From JBEVJK01 sp963791325 (lineage in GTDB: Bacteria > Pseudomonadota > Alphaproteobacteria > Rhizobiales > Rhizobiaceae): a DNA stretch of 64,000 nucleotides. The stretch lies in contig CAWBRU010000005.1 of the NCBI GenBank assembly GCA_963791325.1, positions 62,001 to 126,000 of the forward strand. Reading direction: 5' to 3'. A program made the translations under genes and the position numbers. The notes below the pieces were generated by a model. That model did no database searches. It saw only the letters and a program-made list of their open reading frames with translations, and had not been told where the DNA came from. Shown piece by piece: positions 1 through 8,730 of this stretch (positions within the stretch are counted from its first letter, which is position 1; each line of letters opens with the position of its first letter).

Positions 1-998
1 ACAAACACCACGCGCGCCCCGTCCGGGCCTTCGCCGAACACCGTCTGGGTGGCATTGCGCCACAGCGGGCAGCGGCGGCAGCCCTTGGCGGCCTCGCGCA
101 GCGCCGGCAGGGTCGTGGCTTCGGTCCCGTCATCGATCGATACCGGCGTCTGCGGCACCGGCCAGTGCTTGGCCTGAACCTTGGCGTGGTGCGGGGCAGG
201 AGAGGTCGGCATACGTTCGATCATATCTCTGGCGGCGCGGTCGGCGCCGGCAATCAGATCTGGAATGAGCGAAGCCTCGGGAAGGTTCCGCCAGTATTTC
301 TTCGGCATCTCCGCCTGCATGGCCTTCACCTTGAGCCGCGCCGGATTGAAGATGCTGCGGAAGTAGGTCTGCCACAGCGCTTCGGCGCCGTCCTCGGCCG
401 GTGCCTCCTCGCGCCGCGCTCCAGGGCCGATCAAGAGGCGCTCGCCGTCCCAGTCAGCCGACGCGCGCGGGGTGAGGATGGTCCAGCGCATGCCGGTGAA
501 GCGGCGTACGAAGAACCCGGCATTGCGCTCGACGATGTGATGCTCGGGCTCGAACCAAGCGACGTAGCGCTCGTTCGGCGCCTCGCCGAGCTGGCGAAAG
601 CGAACGAAGGCGCGCATCTTGTGGATGTCGCGGCGTACCGCCTTTGCCATCGCCTCGAAGCGCCTGATGTCGGGATCGGACGCGATGGAGAGCAGATGCG
701 GCTCGCTTTTCAGCCGCCAGAGCAACCGGTAGAGAAAAGCGAAGCGTTCGGGGTCGGCATGGCAGAACACGGTTTCGGCGCGCTCGACGAACTCCTTCGT
801 CACCTTGAGCACCACGCCTGGGTCGGGGACGGGCAAAACCGCCGACGGGAGCTCGCTGCCGACCCTCCAGCCAATGTCTTCGGGCCGAACGCCGGCCAGT
901 GCCAGCCGGCGAGCAGCGTCGCGCCAGCCGGCGAAATCCGTTTCCCCGGCCAAGGCGACGGTAAAGCGGACAAGGTCGAGTTGGGCGTCGCTGGCCAT
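1..998 (-). CDS. UdgX-family uracil-DNA glycosylase (C-terminus beyond window)
   Basis: This reading frame stays open from an ATG at 998 to the window edge, so only the N-terminal ~332 residues are present. The first ~250 residues match the DUF4130-type domain (TIGR03915) that is fused in front of the glycosylase in these proteins. They are followed by CRRCPLW and GEGPD, which fit the N-terminal cysteines of the 4Fe-4S cluster and motif A of family 4/5-like uracil-DNA glycosylases. UdgX enzymes bind uracil in DNA very tightly, and some link to it covalently. The ATG lies 4 bases after the stop of the radical-SAM gene, so the two are probably translationally coupled. The catalytic His loop that would separate UdgX from ordinary UDG is outside the window. 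Confidence 0.85.
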   Translation of the reverse strand, partial: MASDAQLDLVRFTVALAGETDFAGWRDAARRLALAGVRPEDIGWRVGSELPSAVLPVPDPGVVLKVTKEFVERAETVFCHADPERFAFLYRLLWRLKSEPHLLSIASDPDIRRFEAMAKAVRRDIHKMRAFVRFRQLGEAPNERYVAWFEPEHHIVERNAGFFVRRFTGMRWTILTPRASADWDGERLLIGPGARREEAPAEDGAEALWQTYFRSIFNPARLKVKAMQAEMPKKYWRNLPEASLIPDLIAGADRAARDMIERMPTSPAPHHAKVQAKHWPVPQTPVSIDDGTEATTLPALREAAKGCRRCPLWRNATQTVFGEGPDGARVVF

Positions 999-1002
999 GG
1001 TC

Positions 1003-2238
1003 TCAAAAAAGCGACAGTTGGGCCGGTTTCGGTGTCAGCCGGGCCTTGAGCCCGGCGGCGTCAGTGCTAGCCCCCGGCGACCAGCCCTCGGCGACGATGA
1101 AAGGCCTGACCTTGGCAATCGACGCCGCAAGCCGCCCAACGTCCTCCAGCCTGAGGCGCCGAAAGCGGCGGGTTTCCAGGATCCGCTTCACCGCCCGGGT
1201 GCCAAGTCCGGGCACTCTTAGCAAATTTTCCTTGGGCGCGCGGTTGACGTCGACGGGGAACAGGCCGCGATGGTGCAGCGCCCAGGCGAGCTTGGGATCG
1301 ATGGCAAGGTCGAGCATGCCATCGGCCGACCCGGCCAGAATTTCGTGCTGGGCAAAGCCATAGAAGCGCATCAGCCAATCGGCCTGGTAGAGCCGATGCT
1401 CTCGCATCAGCGGCGGCTTTTGCAGCGGCAGCGCCGCCGAGGCATCCGGGATCGGGCTGAAGGCCGAGTAGTAGACGCGCCGCAGCCGGTAGCTCCCATA
1501 GAGCCGGGCGCTCGTCTTCAGAATGCCGTCGTCGGAGGTCCGGTCGGCACCGACGATCATCTGGGTCGACTGCCCGCCCGGCGCAAATCGCGGCCGGCGC
1601 TTGGTCTTCACCGTCGGCTCGCTGTTCTCGTCGATCTTGACGCGCAGCTTGGCCATCGACAGGCGGATCGTTTCCGGCTTCTTTTCCGGAGCCAAACGCT
1701 GCACGCTCTCGTCGGTCGGCAGCTCGACATTGATCGACAGCCGGTCGGCGAACAGCCCGGCCTTTTCGATGAGTTCCGGGGCGCATTCCGGGATCGTCTT
1801 GAGGTGAATGTAGCCGGCAAACTGATGATCCTGACGGAGGCGCCTGGCGATCTCGACCATCTCGCCCATCGTCTCGTCGGGTGAGCGCACCACGCCGGAC
1901 GACAAAAACAGGCCTTCGATGTAGTTGCGGCGGTAGAAATTGAGCGTCAGCCCGACCACTTCATCCACCGAGAAGCGGGCCCGGCGGACATTGGAGGAGG
2001 ATCGGTTGACGCAATAACTGCAGTCATAGATGCAGAAATTGGTCAGCAGGATCTTGAGCAGCGAGATGCAGCGTCCGTCCGGCGCATAGGAGTGGCAGAT
2101 GCCGGTGCCCTCGGTCGAGCCAAGCCCTCCGGTCTTCAACGAGTTGCGCTTGGCGGCCCCGGATGAGGCGCAGGAAGCGTCATATTTGGCCGCATCGGAC
2201 AAAATGGCGAGTTTTTCGCGCAGCTGAAGAGGGGCCAT
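1003..2238 (-). CDS. Putative DNA modification/repair radical SAM protein
   Basis: The protein has a radical-SAM CX3CX2C cluster (C-IYD-C-SY-C) and a C-terminal helix-hairpin-helix, LLRVPGLGTRAVKRIL, typical of DNA binding. This is the TIGR03916 family, found next to UdgX/DUF4130 genes and presumed to act on damaged or modified DNA; its substrate is not established. I chose the ATG at 2238 because family members begin close to the motif EKLAILSDAAKYDASCASSG. An in-frame ATG at 2298 would add 20 unconserved residues and lies 12 bases after the upstream stop. No strong ribosome binding site favours either start. The gene is followed at 4 bases by the UdgX gene. Confidence 0.88.
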   Translation of the reverse strand: MAPLQLREKLAILSDAAKYDASCASSGAAKRNSLKTGGLGSTEGTGICHSYAPDGRCISLLKILLTNFCIYDCSYCVNRSSSNVRRARFSVDEVVGLTLNFYRRNYIEGLFLSSGVVRSPDETMGEMVEIARRLRQDHQFAGYIHLKTIPECAPELIEKAGLFADRLSINVELPTDESVQRLAPEKKPETIRLSMAKLRVKIDENSEPTVKTKRRPRFAPGGQSTQMIVGADRTSDDGILKTSARLYGSYRLRRVYYSAFSPIPDASAALPLQKPPLMREHRLYQADWLMRFYGFAQHEILAGSADGMLDLAIDPKLAWALHHRGLFPVDVNRAPKENLLRVPGLGTRAVKRILETRRFRRLRLEDVGRLAASIAKVRPFIVAEGWSPGASTDAAGLKARLTPKPAQLSLF

Positions 2239-2310
2239 GCGTTCATGATATGTTCCTGGCGGCCGTTCGGCATTCAAATTTGTTAATCGAACCGACATGA
2301 GGGCAGTCCG

Positions 2311-3696
2311 CTAAACCTCGTGCAGGTAGAGCTGGTAGTCGAGCTCGCCGACATGGCGGGCGACGCGCAGATATTCGGCCTGCTTGATGGCGGTGAAGGT
2401 GCGGTGCAGATCGGTGCCCAGAGCAGTCTTCAGAAAGGCGGAGGCCTTGGCGGCCTCGATGGCCGCGCGCCAGTCGGCGGGCGCATCGGCGCCCAGCTTG
2501 GCGGCCTCGTAGCCATTGCCGGTGGTTTCGGAGCCGGGATCGGTCTTGTCGTCGAGGCCTTTGCCGATGGCTGCAAGCACCGTTGCGGCGACCAGATAGG
2601 GGTTGGCGTCGACCCCGGCCGGCCGATGCTCGATGCGCCGGCCTGCCGGCTCGCCGGCGGGGATGCGCAGTGCCACGGAACGGTTGTTGACTCCCCAGGT
2701 CGCGGCGAGCGGGGCGTAGGACTGGGCCACGAAGCGCCGCCAGGAGTTGGCGTGCGGAGCAAACACCAGCATCGTCTCGGGCATGGTCGTGGCCAGCCCG
2801 CCGATGGCGTTGAGCAGCGCCGGCGCCCAGGCGCCGGGCGTGTTTTCGGCAAAGATGTTGCGGCCTTCGGCGTTCGGCATCGAGACGTGCAGGTGCATGC
2901 CGGATCCGGCAGAGCGCTCGACCGGCTTGGCCATGAACGAGGCGGTGACGCCATGCCGGCGCGCCTGCATCCTCACCAGGCGCTTGAGCAGCACCAGGTC
3001 GTCGGCGGCGCGCAAGGCGTCGGTGCGATAATGCAGTGTCAGCTCATATTGGCCCGGCGCATATTCGGAGATCAGCGTCTCCACCGGCACACCTTGCGCC
3101 GCAGCGCCGGCATAGATGTCGGCAAACAGCGGCTCCATGCCGTGCAGATGGTCGACGGAATAGACCTCGGTCTTGGCGCTGCGCCGCCCGTCGAGCACCG
3201 CGTCGGCGGGCACGAGGCGGCCGTCGGCGCCGCGCTCGGCCTTGAACAGGAAGAACTCCAGCTCGAAGGCAGTCGCGGGGTAGAGGCCACGCTCGCCCAG
3301 ACGGTCGAGCTGCCGGACCAGTGCATGGCGCGGATCCGAGCTCATCGGCGTGCCGTCCAGGGTGTACATCGACATCAGCACCTGGCCGCGCGCCGGCTGA
3401 GTGCCGAACAGCGGGACGAGCGTGCCGGGGATCGGCCAGGCGCTGAGGTCACCGTCTCCGGTCTCCCAGATCAGGCCGGTTTCGTGCACATCCTCGCCGG
3501 TGATGTCGAGGCCGAGGATGGAAATCGGCATCGCCCGGCCCGTTTCGTAGAGCGGCAGCAGCTCGTGGCGGCGGATGATCTTGCCGCGACCGATGCCGTT
3601 GCAATCGGTGAGCACGATGTCGATGGCCTCAATCTCAGGGTGGGCGGCGAGAAAATCCTCCGCCTCCGCAAGGTTCGAGCCCGAGGGTGAACGCAT
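2311..3696 (-). CDS. Glutamine synthetase family protein, PuuA-like
   Basis: A 461-residue glutamine synthetase-fold ligase. Visible motifs are ELEFFLF, SEYAPGQYE, GSGMHLHVSM, NSWRRF and EHRPAGVDANPYL, covering the metal, ATP and glutamate sites. The length and the divergent N-terminus place it with gamma-glutamylpolyamine synthetases (PuuA/GlnA-like) rather than with housekeeping GlnA. Such enzymes join glutamate through its gamma-carboxyl to an amine and so start amine catabolism. It precedes the radical-SAM gene by 12 bases on the same strand, but no pathway partner is adjacent. A PuuD-like amidotransferase lies about 6 kb away. The substrate amine cannot be told from sequence. Confidence 0.85.
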   Translation of the reverse strand: MRSPSGSNLAEAEDFLAAHPEIEAIDIVLTDCNGIGRGKIIRRHELLPLYETGRAMPISILGLDITGEDVHETGLIWETGDGDLSAWPIPGTLVPLFGTQPARGQVLMSMYTLDGTPMSSDPRHALVRQLDRLGERGLYPATAFELEFFLFKAERGADGRLVPADAVLDGRRSAKTEVYSVDHLHGMEPLFADIYAGAAAQGVPVETLISEYAPGQYELTLHYRTDALRAADDLVLLKRLVRMQARRHGVTASFMAKPVERSAGSGMHLHVSMPNAEGRNIFAENTPGAWAPALLNAIGGLATTMPETMLVFAPHANSWRRFVAQSYAPLAATWGVNNRSVALRIPAGEPAGRRIEHRPAGVDANPYLVAATVLAAIGKGLDDKTDPGSETTGNGYEAAKLGADAPADWRAAIEAAKASAFLKTALGTDLHRTFTAIKQAEYLRVARHVGELDYQLYLHEV

Positions 3697-3809
3697 GGAT
3701 TGCTCTCTGGAATGTGCTTCGGCGCGCTTTTCTCACGCCGCAAGCGCCTCGGCAACAGCGGCGAAGGCGGTGGCGGACCGACTTTGCGGGGTTGTTTCTT
3801 CGGCCTCCA

Positions 3810-4784
3810 TCAGGCGGAGATGTCGATGACGCCACATTCGCCGGTCTCGGCGCCGAAGGCGGCACGCCGGCCTTCACGGTCCCAGCCGAGGCCGGTGATC
3901 GCCCCCTTGCCCGCGCGGCGCAACAGCACCTCCTTGCGGTCGGCGAAACGGGCCGCGAGCACCATGCCGTCGGCATAGCCGATCGCGACGATGTCATCCG
4001 CCGGATGGCAGGCGACGCTGGTGACCATGGTGTTGCCGCGGGTGCCGAGCTCGAGCGGCGCCTTGCCCATCGGCCCGTCCTTGCCGGTGAACGGCCAGAC
4101 AATCGCGGCCGGCGCGCCCGAACTCGCCAGCCAGCGGCCGCGGGCGCTCCATGACAGAGACTTCACCTTGGCCGGGTAGCCGGTCATGCGCATGTGCTTG
4201 CCGTCGGCAAGCTTCCAGCCGTGCAAGGCATTCTCCTGCATGACCGTGACGACGAAGTTGCCGTCGGGGGAGAAGGTGATGCCGGTGTGGGCGCCATCCC
4301 ATTGCAGCTCGAGCGGCTTGCCCTCGGCGGCAGGGAAAATGAGCGTCGCGCCGTTGTAGCGGGCGACGCCGATGCGCATGCCCTTGGGCGCAAAGGCGAT
4401 GCCCTCGACCGAGCGCGGATGAACGAACTCCTTGATCGTTCCGTCTGCGAAACGGACGCAGGCGGTGCGCCCGGAGGCAAATGCGACAGCGCCTTGCGGG
4501 CCGCAGGCGACCGCGGTGATCCACTTACGGCCGATTTCGGCCAGCGTGGCGAGCGAACCGTCGGCGCGGCTTTCACGGACGGTGCCGTCCTCGCCGCTGG
4601 TCACCAGCCGGGCGGCCAGCGGATCGAAGGCCGCCGCCAGCAGCCCGTCATGGGCCGTGTTGACCTTGTCGCCATGGTCGAGGCGGTGGATGGTGCCGTC
4701 TGCCAGGCAAAAATGCGGGACGTCGCCGACGAACCCGGCAGCGACGCAATGGCCGGCGAGATCGAGAGGCGCGACCGTCGGCAT
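3810..4784 (-). CDS. WD40-repeat protein paired with a CobW GTPase
   Basis: A 324-residue protein made of repeating blades with WD40-like ends, such as VTSGEDGTVRES, FSPDGNFVVTVMQ and WLASSGAPAAIVWPF, that would form one beta-propeller. No signal peptide or membrane segment is visible, so it is probably cytoplasmic. I placed the start at the ATG at 4784, where the repeats begin, rather than the upstream ATG at 4871 that would overlap the neighbour. It starts 7 bases after the stop of the CobW GTPase, so the two should be cotranscribed. Its function is unknown; the context suggests a scaffold for metal delivery. Confidence 0.85.
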   Translation of the reverse strand: MPTVAPLDLAGHCVAAGFVGDVPHFCLADGTIHRLDHGDKVNTAHDGLLAAAFDPLAARLVTSGEDGTVRESRADGSLATLAEIGRKWITAVACGPQGAVAFASGRTACVRFADGTIKEFVHPRSVEGIAFAPKGMRIGVARYNGATLIFPAAEGKPLELQWDGAHTGITFSPDGNFVVTVMQENALHGWKLADGKHMRMTGYPAKVKSLSWSARGRWLASSGAPAAIVWPFTGKDGPMGKAPLELGTRGNTMVTSVACHPADDIVAIGYADGMVLAARFADRKEVLLRRAGKGAITGLGWDREGRRAAFGAETGECGVIDISA

Positions 4785-4791
4785 CGGCTGA

Positions 4792-5865
4792 TCAGGCCTG
4801 GCAGCCCTCGAAGCCGCGCCGCAGCCGGTCCGGATCCAAGTCGCGGCCGATGAACACCAGGCGGCTCTCATGATGCTCGCCGTCGCGCCAGGCGCGCTGA
4901 TGGTCCCCTTCCAGGATCATGTGGACGCCCTGCACGACATAGCGGTCCGGATCGTCCTTCAGCGCAATGATGCCTTTCAAGCGCAGGATGTTGGGCCCGT
5001 CCGCCTGGGTGATCTTCTGGATCCAGGGAAAGAACTTCTTCGGATCCATCTCGCCGGCGCGCAACGACACCGACTGGACGGTGACATCGTGGATGGGGGA
5101 AAGCCCGCCATGGGTGTGGTGGTGGTCATCGTGGTGGTGGTGAGCGTGGCCGTGGTGATGATCATGGTCGTGGTCGCAGTCGGGGCCGCAGACATGATCG
5201 TGATCGTCATGGGCATCGAGGAAATGCGGATCGTTGTCGACCGCCCGCTGGAGATCGAAGGCGCCACGGTCGAGCACCTGGTCCAGCGCAACCCCAGCGC
5301 GCTCCGTGCGGTGGATGCGGGCGCTCGGATTGATGGCGCGAACGGCCGCCTCGACGTCGCGGAGTTCCGTCTCGCTGACCAGATCCGTCTTGTTGAGCAC
5401 GACGACGTCGGCAAATGCGATCTGGTCTTCGGCCTCGCGGCTGTCCTTCAGGCGCAGCGGCAGGTGCTTGGCATCGACAAGGGCGACGACTGCATCGAGC
5501 TTGGTCCTGGCGCGCACGTCCTCGTCCATGAAGAAGGTCTGCGCCACCGGAGCAGGATCGGCCAGGCCGGTGGTCTCGACCACGATCGCATCGAAGCGGC
5601 CGGGCCGCCGCATCAGCCCTTCGACCACGCGGATCAGGTCGCCGCGCACCGTGCAGCAGACGCAGCCATTGTTCATTTCGTAGATCTCTTCGTCGGATTC
5701 GACGATCAGTTCGTTGTCGATGCCGATCTCGCCGAACTCGTTGACGATCACGGCGTAGCGCTTGCCGTGGTTCTCCGACAGGATACGGTTGAGCAGGGTG
5801 GTCTTGCCGGAACCGAGATAGCCGGTGAGCACGGTCACGGGGATCTGCGTCTGCGTTTCGCTCAT
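4792..5865 (-). CDS. CobW/COG0523 family metallochaperone GTPase
   Basis: A 357-residue GTPase of the CobW/ZigA/Nha3 group. The Walker A is GYLGSGKTT near residue 15, followed by the family metal motif GCVCC (CXCC) and an NKTD G4 motif. A loop around residues 225-260 is extremely rich in His and Asp, as in zinc- and cobalt-handling members, and the CobW C-terminal domain follows. These proteins insert or buffer metals, often under zinc limitation. The start at 5865 gives MSETQTQIPV directly before the G domain; an upstream in-frame ATG at 6156 would run into the divergent marR promoter. I see no convincing Zur box upstream. Confidence 0.9.
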   Translation of the reverse strand: MSETQTQIPVTVLTGYLGSGKTTLLNRILSENHGKRYAVIVNEFGEIGIDNELIVESDEEIYEMNNGCVCCTVRGDLIRVVEGLMRRPGRFDAIVVETTGLADPAPVAQTFFMDEDVRARTKLDAVVALVDAKHLPLRLKDSREAEDQIAFADVVVLNKTDLVSETELRDVEAAVRAINPSARIHRTERAGVALDQVLDRGAFDLQRAVDNDPHFLDAHDDHDHVCGPDCDHDHDHHHGHAHHHHDDHHHTHGGLSPIHDVTVQSVSLRAGEMDPKKFFPWIQKITQADGPNILRLKGIIALKDDPDRYVVQGVHMILEGDHQRAWRDGEHHESRLVFIGRDLDPDRLRRGFEGCQA

Positions 5866-5966
5866 CGAATGCGTCCTCGATGCTGGCTTGATGGTGGGCT
5901 CCATATAGGACGGCGGCTCGGCTTTTGCACGCCCATTCACCATAGCGGCGACCCTCACGCGGCGGG

Positions 5967-5981
5967 AATTGTCATGCAATT
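5967..5981. promoter_or_regulatory. Inverted repeat between cobW and marR
   Basis: AATTG-TCATG-CAATT, a perfect 5-base inverted repeat with a 5-base spacer in the 266-base divergent intergenic region. MarR proteins usually bind such dyads in their own promoter. The assignment is inference. Confidence 0.3.
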
Positions 5982-6131
5982 GAAATGGAGTTCTGGCATT
6001 TAGCCAACCGGCTCGTCCGCTTGCCGGCAAAATTTCGAAGGTGAGGCCGCCGTGCTGCCCGCCCCGATTGCCAACCGGGCGCCGCGGGACCATCCTGTCT
6101 GTATGGCCTGTATCGCGAAGGAGGACTTTCG

Positions 6132-6605
6132 ATGGCCAAAGCAGATCGCAGCGCAACGATGAGCCGGCTGCATTCCGCGGCGCGTTTGTCGCGCACCGCG
6201 CTGGCAGCGCGTCTGCTCAACTATGGCTTCTATGCCGGCCAGGACCAGATTATGCTGGCGCTGAGCAGCGAAGACGGCCAGACGCCCGGCCAACTCGCTT
6301 CCCGGCTCGGGGTGCGGCCGCCGACCATCACCAAGACGATCAACCGCCTTCAGGTGCAAGGCTTCCTCGACAAGCGCGCCTCCGATTCGGATGCGCGCCA
6401 GGCCCATATCTTCCTCACTGGCACCGGCCGCGAGGCGATCCGGGCCATCGAGCGGTCGGTCCGCAAGACCGAGAAGCAGGCGTTGAAGGGCCTGGACAAG
6501 CGCGATCAGAAGGCCCTGGCCAAGCTTCTGTCGCGGGTCGAGGCGAATTTGTCCAACGGCGCCGTAACGGTCGAGTCCGACGACGAGCCGGAACTCGAGG
6601 AGTAG
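6132..6605 (+). CDS. MarR-family transcriptional regulator
   Basis: A 157-residue winged-helix protein. The recognition helix region is TPGQLASRLGVRPPTITKTINRLQVQGFL and the wing is DARQAHIFLT, both typical of MarR. An acidic tail (DDEPELEE) follows the dimerisation helices. The start has a good ribosome site (AAGGAGG, about 7 bases upstream). It is divergent from the cobW gene and about 95 bases ahead of an EamA-family transporter on the same strand, which is a plausible target along with its own promoter. The ligand is unknown. Confidence 0.9.
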   Translation: MAKADRSATMSRLHSAARLSRTALAARLLNYGFYAGQDQIMLALSSEDGQTPGQLASRLGVRPPTITKTINRLQVQGFLDKRASDSDARQAHIFLTGTGREAIRAIERSVRKTEKQALKGLDKRDQKALAKLLSRVEANLSNGAVTVESDDEPELEE

Positions 6606-6699
6606 CCCGCCGCACGGTCCTCCGGCACTTTCGACTTGCCGGCGAAGCTCGGAGCCGTCAAGAAGGCGAGCCTGGCATCGCATCGAGACGGAATCCATC

Positions 6700-7641
6700 G
6701 TGAGCCTTCAAAGCAGCGGCCGGGAGAGCGCCACCCCCGGCTCGGCGATCCTGCTCGTCATTGCGGCCGGCCTGGCTTTCTCCTGCCTCGACACCAGTGC
6801 CAAATATCTGGTGGTCGGCGGCATGAGCGCGGTGTTCGTCTCGTGGGCCCGTTTCGTCGGCCATGTCGTTCTGGTGCTCGCTTTTTTTCGCCCCTGGCGC
6901 AATCCCCGCATGATGCGGGCCAAGAGCCTGCCGCTCCAGGTGCTGCGCAGCGCCTTCCTGTTCGGCTCCACGATCTTCAACTTCTTCGCCCTCGACACCC
7001 TGCAGCTCGCCCAGACGCAGTCGATCTCGTTCTTCTCGCCGATGCTGATCACCGCGCTCGCCGGCCCGCTGCTCGGCGAATGGGCCGGCTGGCGACGCTG
7101 GATGGCGATCCTGGTCGGTCTGATCGGCGTCTTGATCATCACCCGGCCGGGCGTGGCGGCGTTCGAGCTCGGCCATGCCTACGCGCTCTGCGCGATGCTG
7201 AGCTACAGCTTCTACGTCATCATGACGCGCCAGCTCGGCGCCAGCGAGACGCCCGAGAGCCTGATCTTCTACTCCGCCCTGACGCCGGTGGTGCTGATGG
7301 CGCCGTTTGTGCCGGCCACCGCCTCCTGGCCGGCCGGCCCGCTGCAATGGCTGATCCTGATTTCGCTGGGCCTCTATGGCGGCTTCGGCCACTGGCTGCT
7401 GATCAAGGCCTACCGGATGGCAACCACCGCGGCGCTGGCGCCCTATCCCTACCTGCAGATGGTGTGGATGATCGGCTTCGGCTTCCTGGTGTTCGGCCAG
7501 TTTCCCGACGCCGCGACCCTGCTCGGCGCCGCGGTGATCGTGGCCAGCGGCCTCTATATCGTCCACCGCGAGCACCGGCTGCGCCTGAAGACCCGCTCCG
7601 CGCCCAACGCCGAGGACGAAGAGCTGGCAAAAAGGCTTTGA
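6700..7641 (+). CDS. DMT superfamily (EamA) permease
   Basis: A 313-residue inner-membrane protein with about ten hydrophobic helices in two EamA halves, for example SAILLVIAAGLAFSCLDTSA at the N-terminus and a second half starting near HAYALCAMLSYSFYVIMT. The family exports small metabolites or drugs. The start is GTG. The C-terminal tail is charged and cytoplasmic. It may be controlled by the MarR regulator just upstream. The substrate cannot be predicted. Confidence 0.88.
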   Translation: MSLQSSGRESATPGSAILLVIAAGLAFSCLDTSAKYLVVGGMSAVFVSWARFVGHVVLVLAFFRPWRNPRMMRAKSLPLQVLRSAFLFGSTIFNFFALDTLQLAQTQSISFFSPMLITALAGPLLGEWAGWRRWMAILVGLIGVLIITRPGVAAFELGHAYALCAMLSYSFYVIMTRQLGASETPESLIFYSALTPVVLMAPFVPATASWPAGPLQWLILISLGLYGGFGHWLLIKAYRMATTAALAPYPYLQMVWMIGFGFLVFGQFPDAATLLGAAVIVASGLYIVHREHRLRLKTRSAPNAEDEELAKRL

Positions 7642-7670
7642 AATCCGCTCGGGCGATGGCATAAGCGCGT

Positions 7671-7683
7671 TTAAACAGTTTAA
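7671..7683. promoter_or_regulatory. Candidate LacI-type operator TTAAAC-A-GTTTAA
   Basis: A perfect 13-base palindrome, AT-rich in a GC-rich setting, ending one base before the TTG at which the LacI frame can begin. LacI-family regulators bind odd-centred palindromes of this kind and commonly repress themselves. Its position leaves little room for a ribosome site ahead of TTG 7684, which favours a downstream start. The assignment is inference from symmetry and position. Confidence 0.5.
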
Positions 7684-8730
7684 TTGCCGGACGACGGAGA
7701 GAGGCCGCTGGCGCAGAAAATCAAGCTGTCGACGATCGCCGACGCGCTGGGCGTGTCGACGGCAACCGTCTCCTTGGCGCTGCGCGACAGCCCGCTCGTC
7801 GCCGGCGCCACGCGCGAGCGGATCAAGGAGCATGCCCGCGCCATCGGCTACATCTACAACCGCCGCGCCGCCAGCCTGCGCACCTCGCGCTCGGGCATCG
7901 TCGGCGTCGTCGTCCACGACATCATGAACCCGTTCTTCGCCGAGATCCTGCGCTCGATCGAGGGCGAGCTCGACCGCAGCCGGCAAACCTTCATCCTCTC
8001 CAATCACTACGATCAGCTGGAGAAGCAGCGCACCTTCATCGACACGCTGCTGCAGCTCGGCGCCGATGGCGTGATCATGTCGCCGGCGATCGGCACGCCC
8101 GCAGAGGACATCCGCCAGGTGGAGGAGAATGGCCTGCCGGTGGTCTTGATCGCCCGCTCGGTCGAGGGCGCCGAGGTGCCGGTGTTCCGCGGCGATGATG
8201 CCTACGGCATCGGCCTGGCGACCAATCACCTGATCTCCCTCGGCCATCAGCGCATCGCCATGATCGGCGGCACCGACCAGACCTCGACCGGCCGCGACCG
8301 CTACCAGGGCTATGTCGCCGCCATGGAGACCGCCGGCCTTGCGGTCGAGCCGCATTGGCGCATTCCGGGCCCGCGCACCAAGCAGGCCGGGTTCGAGGCG
8401 GCCCAGCAATTTCTGGCGCTGAAGGACCATCCGACGGCCGCGGTGTGCTGGAACGATCTGGTCGCGATCGGACTGATGAATGGCATCGCCCGCGCCGGCA
8501 TGACGCCCGGCCTCGACGTTTCGGTGACCGGCTATGATGATCTCGAGGAGGCGGCGATCGCCACGCCGGCGCTGACCACCGTGTGGAACGGCCAGCGCGA
8601 AGTCGGACGGCGCGCCGCGCGCGCGCTGCTCGACCGGCTGAACGGCACCGCGATGCGGGCCACGCAGGAACTGACCAAGCCCGAGCTCCATGTGCGCCAG
8701 TCGACCGGGCGACCGCACGAGCGCGGCTAG
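7684..8730 (+). CDS. LacI-family transcriptional regulator
   Basis: The N-terminal helix-turn-helix reads KLSTIADALGVSTATVSLALR, and the hinge and periplasmic-binding-like effector domain follow (IVGVVVHDIMNPFFAEIL, GTDQTSTGRDRYQGY, SVTGYDDLEEAAIATPALTT). Length is normal for the family. The longest frame starts with TTG at 7684, but no purine-rich ribosome site precedes it and a palindrome touches it. A CTG at 7708, in frame and preceded by GGAGAGAGG, would give a protein starting just before QKIKLSTIADA and is a realistic alternative. The next gene on the strand, a 2-hydroxyacid dehydrogenase, is a possible target. The effector is probably a sugar acid or related compound. Confidence 0.9.
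   Translation: MPDDGERPLAQKIKLSTIADALGVSTATVSLALRDSPLVAGATRERIKEHARAIGYIYNRRAASLRTSRSGIVGVVVHDIMNPFFAEILRSIEGELDRSRQTFILSNHYDQLEKQRTFIDTLLQLGADGVIMSPAIGTPAEDIRQVEENGLPVVLIARSVEGAEVPVFRGDDAYGIGLATNHLISLGHQRIAMIGGTDQTSTGRDRYQGYVAAMETAGLAVEPHWRIPGPRTKQAGFEAAQQFLALKDHPTAAVCWNDLVAIGLMNGIARAGMTPGLDVSVTGYDDLEEAAIATPALTTVWNGQREVGRRAARALLDRLNGTAMRATQELTKPELHVRQSTGRPHERG

Noticed and set aside
2320..3690. 456-codon plus-strand frame opposite the PuuA-like gene
   Set aside because: Antisense shadow of a conserved glutamine synthetase-family gene.
5098..5200. Repeats of GTG/CAT as a microsatellite element
   Set aside because: They encode the His-rich loop of the CobW GTPase on the minus strand.
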